Assembly (NCBI RefSeq): GCF_000172175.1
Contig: NZ_ABJL02000008.1
Coordinates: 620,001-684,000, forward strand
Length of the DNA stretch: 64,000 nt
Direction: 5' to 3'
DNA from: Bacteroides intestinalis DSM 17393
GTDB taxonomy: Bacteria; Bacteroidota; Bacteroidia; Bacteroidales; Bacteroidaceae
The position numbers and the translations under genes were made by a program. The notes below the pieces were generated by a model. That model did not search any database. It was not told the origin of the DNA and saw only the letters and a list, made by a program, of their open reading frames with translations. This document shows, in pieces, positions 59,949-64,000 of the stretch (positions are counted from its first letter, which is position 1; each line of letters starts with the position of its first letter).

Positions 59949-59952
59949 CGCC

Positions 59953-60055
59953 ATCAAAAAAGAAATAGAATTAGTTTTTATAAGGAAAGAGATTAGTTTT
60001 TAGGGTATAGATTAAAAAAGAGGTAACAATGTATAGAGGTTGTTACCTCTTTTTT
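59953..60055 (+). ncRNA. Candidate FNR-controlled small RNA
   Basis: About 100 nt from the predicted start to the end of a perfect 16-bp terminator. The body contains ATTAGTTTTTA twice, 22 nt apart (59970-59980 and 59992-60002), then the stem 60014-60029 / 60040-60055 ending in a T-run. No coding frame of note is present and the next gene begins only at 60122 behind its own -7 box. The arrangement recalls FnrS of E. coli (an FNR-activated sRNA), but no sequence relation is claimed. Confidence 0.58.
60014..60055 (+). terminator. Terminator of the candidate small RNA
   Basis: A 16-bp perfect stem (60014-60029 with 60040-60055), 10-nt loop, with six A residues on the 5' side and six T on the 3' side. 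It could work in both directions. Confidence 0.88.
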
Positions 60056-60121
60056 CGTTCACTCCACAAAATTCATTTAAAAAACGTGTAGTAATGCAAA
60101 CTTATTCATATATTTGTATTA

Positions 60122-60754
60122 ATGGAAATGAAGCCACACGTAGCACTACTAAAAATAACGCTGTTGTTCACACTTATACTGGCGGGATGCCAGGGAAGTC
60201 CTGATAAAAAGACCCGCCTGCTGCAATTGCCACAGGAATTATTTCGGGATGGAGATATCACTTTCAGAAGAGGAACAGGGATTACAAGTAGAGTGGTGCT
60301 GGCTGCAGACCGTGAAGGAACGTATTCGCATACCGGCATCCTGAAGAAGAAAGACGGACAATGGTATGTGATACATGCTGTGCCCGGCGAACCGGATTTC
60401 AAAGACGATCCGGATCGTGTAAAAATGGAGACAGTTGAAGTGTTTTTTGAAGAAAGAAAAGCTATTAACGGGGCCATTATGCGTATAGCAGAGGATTCTG
60501 CAAGCGCATACAGAGCAGCAGTACAGGCAGAACGGTTATATCATGCCCATGTACTATTCGACCATGATTATAATCTGGCAGATACAACGCGAATGTACTG
60601 TACGGAACTGATTGATTTCGTATACAAAAAACAAGGAATAGACTTGCCTGAGGGACGTATCAGTCACGTGAATATTCCGGGATTCAAAGGAGATTATCTC
60701 CTGCCTAACGATATTGCACAGAGTAAGCGCCTCTGTTTGATATACTATTTTTAA
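60122..60754 (+). CDS. YiiX/YebB-like NlpC/P60-family lipoprotein hydrolase
   Basis: 210 residues, lipoprotein signal LILAGC (Cys23). Circularly permuted papain-fold pattern: FRDGDITFRRGTG, EGTYSHTGIL (catalytic His) early, and YCTELIDFVYKKQGIDLP with the Cys late, as in PF05708 proteins. Likely an envelope amidase or thioesterase. A TATATTTG box at 60109-60116 ends only 5 bp before the first ATG, so the mRNA could be nearly leaderless; an ATG two codons later (60128) is an alternative. Confidence 0.82.
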   Translation: MEMKPHVALLKITLLFTLILAGCQGSPDKKTRLLQLPQELFRDGDITFRRGTGITSRVVLAADREGTYSHTGILKKKDGQWYVIHAVPGEPDFKDDPDRVKMETVEVFFEERKAINGAIMRIAEDSASAYRAAVQAERLYHAHVLFDHDYNLADTTRMYCTELIDFVYKKQGIDLPEGRISHVNIPGFKGDYLLPNDIAQSKRLCLIYYF

Positions 60755-60783
60755 ATACACATTAATCATTTAAAAAAAAGCGT

Positions 60784-61191
60784 ATGAAAAAGGTATTTTA
60801 TTTTAGTCTGATGGTTATGGCTATGTTTATGATGGCAGCTTGCTCCTCTTCCAGTAGTCCGGGAGATGCGATGAAGAAGTATAGCAACTACCTTATCAAA
60901 GGTGACTATGAAAAGTTTGTAGATGGCATTGCTTTGGATGACAGCGAAACTGCTGATAAACTGAAAGAGCAAAAAGCAGGATTCGTTGCCTTATTGAGAG
61001 ATAAAGTGGGCAAAGAGTATGAAAAAATGGGTGGACTGAAAAGTATTGAGATTCTATCGGAAGAAATATCGGAAGATGGAAACACAGCAACTGTAAAAAT
61101 AAAGCAAACCTACGGAAACGGAGAAACACAAGAAGGTACGCAATCGATGGTGAAAAGAGATGGTAAATGGCTAATGTCGATAGATAAGTAA
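60784..61191 (+). CDS. DUF4878-family lipoprotein
   Basis: 135 residues, lipoprotein signal MMAAC (Cys20) followed by a Ser run. The NTF2-like DUF4878 domain has SPGDAMKKYSNYLIKGDYEK, then EISEDGNTATVKIKQTYGNG and a basic C-terminus (KRDGKWLMSIDK). Such proteins are small envelope lipoproteins of unknown function. It lies 29 bp after the YiiX-like gene, so probably one operon. Confidence 0.85.
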   Translation: MKKVFYFSLMVMAMFMMAACSSSSSPGDAMKKYSNYLIKGDYEKFVDGIALDDSETADKLKEQKAGFVALLRDKVGKEYEKMGGLKSIEILSEEISEDGNTATVKIKQTYGNGETQEGTQSMVKRDGKWLMSIDK

Positions 61192-61217
61192 GCTTTTCAT
61201 CTCAGTATAAGCAACAA

Positions 61218-61256
61218 GGCGGTTCAGTTAAGAAAAGTATTTCTTACCGGACCGCC
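61218..61256. terminator. Bidirectional terminator between convergent genes
   Basis: GGCGGTTC (61218-61225) and GGACCGCC (61249-61256) pair with G-U matches; inside, TAAGAAA/TTTCTTA extends the stem. T-rich sequence follows on the plus side (CCGTTTTATTTT). It separates the DUF4878 gene from the convergent creatininase-family gene. Confidence 0.65.
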
Positions 61257-61269
61257 CGTTTTATTTTAC

Positions 61270-62031
61270 TTAGTAAAGTTCACCCTGCCCTACTTCCGTG
61301 AAGAGCTTGGCAAGCTTTTCAATAATAGGTTTCACATAGCGTTCACCTTTCTCAGCCGAAGCTTTCTTGGGGTTCCCTACCCCGCTATCCACTGTAGCTT
61401 TATCCCAATGGCGCGGTGCCCATCCCAGCTTTTCGTTCAATGAAGAAATAGCAAAAGGCTTAGAATCCCCATCACCTGCCTCATTCAGATTTACCAGCTC
61501 CGGATGATAGTGCATCATTACGGAAGTTTCCTGCTCACCGGCATGGTCATCTATTTCAGCTTCAAAATAATCTTTCGTGGGAACGAGGCTAAACCAGTCG
61601 GTAGCAATAATCAGGAAGTCCGGATAACTAAAGGCAAGGTCGCGTATCATACCTTTGAAATTATTCCCGCCATGTCCACTGACAATAATCAGTTTACGCA
61701 TACCCTGAGCATAAAGAGAAGCGACAATATCTTCCAAAATAGCCTGCTGGGTGGCATAACGGGTATGTATGCAGAAGGGAAGTTCACGCTGCCCGGGGTT
61801 GTGGGCACCGAATGGTACAGGAGGCATCACCATACAACGTACCCCGGAACGTTTCAGTGCCAGCATAGCAGCGTCTACAGCAATGTCATGGGGCAAAATG
61901 CAATCGGTGAGATACGGAAGATGTAAGTTATGAGGCTCTGTTGCGCCCCAGGGAAGTATAACGGCATCATACTTCACATCCTTCACTTTTCCATAGCAGG
62001 AAACAGTAAGGTCAATTTCTCTTTTTTCCAT
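61270..62031 (-). CDS. Creatininase-family amidohydrolase
   Basis: 253 residues. Metal-binding motifs of the family: ILPWGATEPHNLHLPYLTDC (Glu and His, about 25-44), PFGAHNPGQRELPFCIHTRY, and VSGHGGNNFKGMIRDLAFSY, then DDHAGEQETSVMMHYHPELV with the late Glu. The family includes creatininase and enzymes of riboflavin/F420 and mycofactocin pathways; the real substrate is unknown. TATTTTTG (62071-62064, minus strand) may be its -7 box. The AraC gene lies directly upstream in the same direction (62 bp). Confidence 0.87.
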   Translation of the reverse strand: MEKREIDLTVSCYGKVKDVKYDAVILPWGATEPHNLHLPYLTDCILPHDIAVDAAMLALKRSGVRCMVMPPVPFGAHNPGQRELPFCIHTRYATQQAILEDIVASLYAQGMRKLIIVSGHGGNNFKGMIRDLAFSYPDFLIIATDWFSLVPTKDYFEAEIDDHAGEQETSVMMHYHPELVNLNEAGDGDSKPFAISSLNEKLGWAPRHWDKATVDSGVGNPKKASAEKGERYVKPIIEKLAKLFTEVGQGELY

Positions 62032-62093
62032 GTTTTCTTATTTTTGGGGGTATTTGATACCTGCAAAAATAAAGAATATTCCGACACTGTGTA

Positions 62094-62966
62094 CTATTGC
62101 TTACGATATTCTTTTGGAGACATTCCGGTGTGATGCTTGAAATATTTGCCAAAGAAAGACTGGTTAGCAAAATGCAGTTCATCGGAGATTTCCTGAATGC
62201 TCATTTCGGAAGATTTCAACAAAGCTTTAGCTTCCAAAATAACAAGACTGTCTATCCATTCTCCGGCAGTCTTTCCACTGACTTCTTTTACAGCTGTAGA
62301 AAGATGCTTGGCTGTCAGAAACATTTTGTCGGCATAATAGGCAACACTGCGTTCCTGTTTGTACGACTCTGTAATTGCACGGACAAAACGCTCAAAAAGA
62401 TCCTCTTTCCTGCTTTTTACTTTTCTGACAGTAGGCTCATTGCCTTGATAGATGCTATATATCTCATAGAAAAGAGACAGTATCAATCCCTGAGTAATCT
62501 CTTTACGGAAAGGATTGTCTTTCAGTTTTACCTTCTTTTGAAGGAAAGAGTAATACTCCTGCACAGCCTCCATTTGTTCCGGATTGAGGCGTACACAGGG
62601 CTGCTCTTTAATCATAAAAAACAGAGGGAATAACTGCTGTACCGTGGGGAGCACATCATCTATAAACTGACCGGAGACAACTATAAAAACACCGGTGAAA
62701 TCATCCGAACGCTCCACCTGCTGCAAAATCTGTTCGGGCAAAGTAACCACAAGAACACCTTCGGTAAGTTCATGTTCTTTCAGATTGATACGTATCTTGC
62801 AATACCCTTTCATGCAGAGTGTCAGACAGGACGCATTCAGGCGTGTAGGATAACCGAACAAAGGGATATCTCCTATATTGTCGAATATGGCAAAATCATT
62901 CCCAATAAAATCCATTGCCGGAAAACGGCGAATAGTTGCAATATCTACGTTCTTTATATTTTTCAT
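62094..62966 (-). CDS. AraC-family transcriptional regulator
   Basis: 290 residues. The N-terminal cupin-like sensor (about 1-165: YPTRLNASCLTLCMKGYCKI, VLVVTLPEQILQQV) precedes HTH_18 (about 190-288: YYADKMFLTAKHLSTAVKEV, ISDELHFANQSFFGKYFKHH, TGMSPKEYRKQ). CAAACTTA read on the minus strand is TAAGTTTG (62995-62988), a likely -7 box. Three CWTGCAATA repeats with a 21-bp period lie about 120-165 bp upstream. Ligand and targets unknown; the creatininase-family gene follows in the same direction. Confidence 0.87.
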   Translation of the reverse strand: MKNIKNVDIATIRRFPAMDFIGNDFAIFDNIGDIPLFGYPTRLNASCLTLCMKGYCKIRINLKEHELTEGVLVVTLPEQILQQVERSDDFTGVFIVVSGQFIDDVLPTVQQLFPLFFMIKEQPCVRLNPEQMEAVQEYYSFLQKKVKLKDNPFRKEITQGLILSLFYEIYSIYQGNEPTVRKVKSRKEDLFERFVRAITESYKQERSVAYYADKMFLTAKHLSTAVKEVSGKTAGEWIDSLVILEAKALLKSSEMSIQEISDELHFANQSFFGKYFKHHTGMSPKEYRKQ

Positions 62967-63063
62967 CTCCCTTTCTTATTTGCGTGGCAAACTTAAGCAA
63001 TATTTCGCTGAAAACCGTCCGAAATATCCTAAAAAAAGAAAAAGGGAACATTTCTACAAGAAA

Positions 63064-63104
63064 GGGCTTATGAAATTATGCTCTTGCAATAAATTCATAA
63101 GCCC
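63064..63104 (-). terminator. Hairpin after the partial TonB receptor gene
   Basis: GGGCTTATGAA (63064-63074) and TTCATAAGCCC (63094-63104) form a perfect 11-bp stem with a 19-nt loop. Read on the minus strand it is followed by TTTCTTG. It lies 47 bp after the receptor stop codon and overlaps the 21-bp repeats. Confidence 0.65.
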
Positions 63105-63133
63105 ATGCAATAATTTTGCAAACACTTGCAATA
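63083..63133. repeat. CWTGCAATA direct repeats, 21-bp period
   Basis: CTTGCAATA (63083-63091), CATGCAATA (63104-63112) and CTTGCAATA (63125-63133) start exactly 21 bp apart, two helical turns, the spacing of AraC half-sites. They lie upstream of the AraC gene at 62094 and partly inside the hairpin that follows the TonB receptor. Confidence 0.6.
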
Positions 63134-63151
63134 TTAAATTTAGACCTCAGC

Positions 63152-64000
63152 CTAATTCATAAATTTAAAGCCGATAAAGAATGTCCTTGGTTGCGTTGGT
63201 CCGTAAAAATAACCGGAATCACGGAACTCACCTTTATCCAGGTCTTTCTGGAAGCTGTTGAAGATATTCTGTACACCTGCATTGAGTTGCAACTTGATGT
63301 GATCACGCAAAACAAAGGTATAATTTAACTTCAGATTGAGATCAAAGAAATCGGGAGTATTCTCCATACGGTCTTTTTCAATATTGCAAAACGCACCTTC
63401 CGGGGCATCCACCGGAGCATAGTGAGGAACGATCATCTTTCCGGTATAGATGCCTGACAAAGAGAAATCGAAGTTTTTCAATGGTGCGGAAGAGAAAGTG
63501 AAATAGCCATAATAATCCGGTGTACGCATCATGCGCTTGGTAGTTAATTCTTCACCATCCACTTTGGTCCAGACCTCGGCATCCATATAACGGCTACGTT
63601 GTGCGGTGAATCCCAACTGGAGTTGTGCTTCTTTGCCATGAGCCAATTTGGCATCCAGATTGACACCATATACCCGTGCACCACTACCGTTACGACGTTC
63701 TTTGATTTTATCCCCGTTATCATCCTTACCGATATCTTCTAATACGAACACATGGCGCAGGTCAGTATAAAAACCTTCCAGCAAAATATTCGCTTGCCAA
63801 TGTCCGAGATGTGTACTCCAGTCCACAGAGCCACTATAACTGTTGGAACGCTCTTCACGGAGGTTATCAGCCAACTTAATCTGAACTCCTTCACCACCTA
63901 CAGCTGTCACATGCAAATCTTCATCATAAGCTTGCGGTGCACGGAAACCGGTAGAATACGTCAGACGCGCCTGGAAATCCTCAGTCGGTTTATAAAGGAA
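63152..64000 (-). CDS. TonB-dependent receptor, C-terminal part
   Basis: The frame is open to the window end, so about 282 C-terminal residues are visible. It begins FLYKPTEDFQARLTYSTGFR then APQAYDEDLH, the conserved barrel region of siderophore/cobalamin-type TonB receptors, continues with alternating strands (DWSTHLGHWQANILLEGFY, LKLNYTFVLRDHIKLQLNAG, VQNIFNSFQKDLDKG) and ends FFIGFKFMN. It differs from the receptor at 7414. Ligand unknown. Codon 29 from the end is TTG, so an apparent start at 63916 is an artefact of the open frame. Confidence 0.9.
   Translation of the reverse strand, partial: FLYKPTEDFQARLTYSTGFRAPQAYDEDLHVTAVGGEGVQIKLADNLREERSNSYSGSVDWSTHLGHWQANILLEGFYTDLRHVFVLEDIGKDDNGDKIKERRNGSGARVYGVNLDAKLAHGKEAQLQLGFTAQRSRYMDAEVWTKVDGEELTTKRMMRTPDYYGYFTFSSAPLKNFDFSLSGIYTGKMIVPHYAPVDAPEGAFCNIEKDRMENTPDFFDLNLKLNYTFVLRDHIKLQLNAGVQNIFNSFQKDLDKGEFRDSGYFYGPTQPRTFFIGFKFMN

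Overview
The window looks like chromosomal DNA of a gut Bacteroides-type bacterium (phylum Bacteroidota). The signs are a TonB-dependent receptor with its surface lipoprotein, many DUF families typical of Bacteroidales (DUF3575, DUF4251, DUF4492, DUF4878, DUF5103), cytochrome bd as the visible terminal oxidase, class 3 fructose-bisphosphatase, and promoters of the Bacteroides type (TTTG, about 20 bp, TAnnTTTG) with no classical Shine-Dalgarno sequences.

Layout. 1-4955: end of an ExeM-like secreted nuclease, an IS1182-family insertion sequence, a gene remnant, a C10 (streptopain-like) protease lipoprotein, and three decayed copies of an unrecognised element lying 3' of genes. 4956-10113: a TonB receptor/lipoprotein operon. 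10338-12035: ettA. 12201-20627: a tRNA-Lys(TTT) followed by an integrated island of about 8.35 kb bounded by a 14-bp att repeat. The island holds a truncated tyrosine recombinase, an IS21-family element, a truncated SIR2-like gene, rloB and rloA (defence-type genes), two excisionase-like HTH genes and a frameshifted primase/helicase. 20753-29009: DUF3575 and DUF4251 proteins, an AraC regulator, a flavin/PLP-oxidase-like protein, an S41 protease, a MATE pump, an OmpA lipoprotein, mtgA and a DUF5103 protein. 29263-32291: the cyd operon. 32483-39091: a TolC/MacA/MacB-type efflux operon followed by a LytS/LytTR two-component pair. 39187-39298: a candidate small RNA. 39319-41586: a bile-salt-hydrolase-like enzyme and a YhiM homologue. 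41620-45333: the oxidative pentose phosphate operon gnd-zwf-pgl. 45461-48862: a dicarboxylate/amino-acid symporter and the GDP-fucose genes gmd and fcl. 49006-53508: an acyl-CoA ligase, a Ser-type sulfatase and a 16-residue-repeat surface protein. 53511-57269: fbp and an AspT/YidE-type transporter. 57382-57635: tRNA-Ser, tRNA-Glu and tRNA-Lys on the minus strand. 57868-61191: a second MATE pump, a Crp/Fnr regulator, a candidate FNR-controlled small RNA and two lipoproteins. 61270-64000: a creatininase-family enzyme, an AraC regulator and the 3' part of a TonB receptor.

Points that deserve a second look: (i) an rloA-rloB-sir2 set in the tRNA-Lys island, cut by an IS21 element that has no target duplication; (ii) a Crp/Fnr gene whose recognition helix carries E..SR, with one perfect TTGATnnnnATCAA box over its own promoter and a second one about 41.5 bp upstream of the predicted start of a terminator-ended small RNA; (iii) another small RNA candidate at 39187-39298 with two competing hairpins; (iv) a 22-bp-period array of palindromes at 29095-29176, and 21-bp-period repeats at 55554-55610 and 63083-63133; (v) three degenerate copies of an unknown element around the C10 protease. 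All calls come from reading the sequence; no database search was run.
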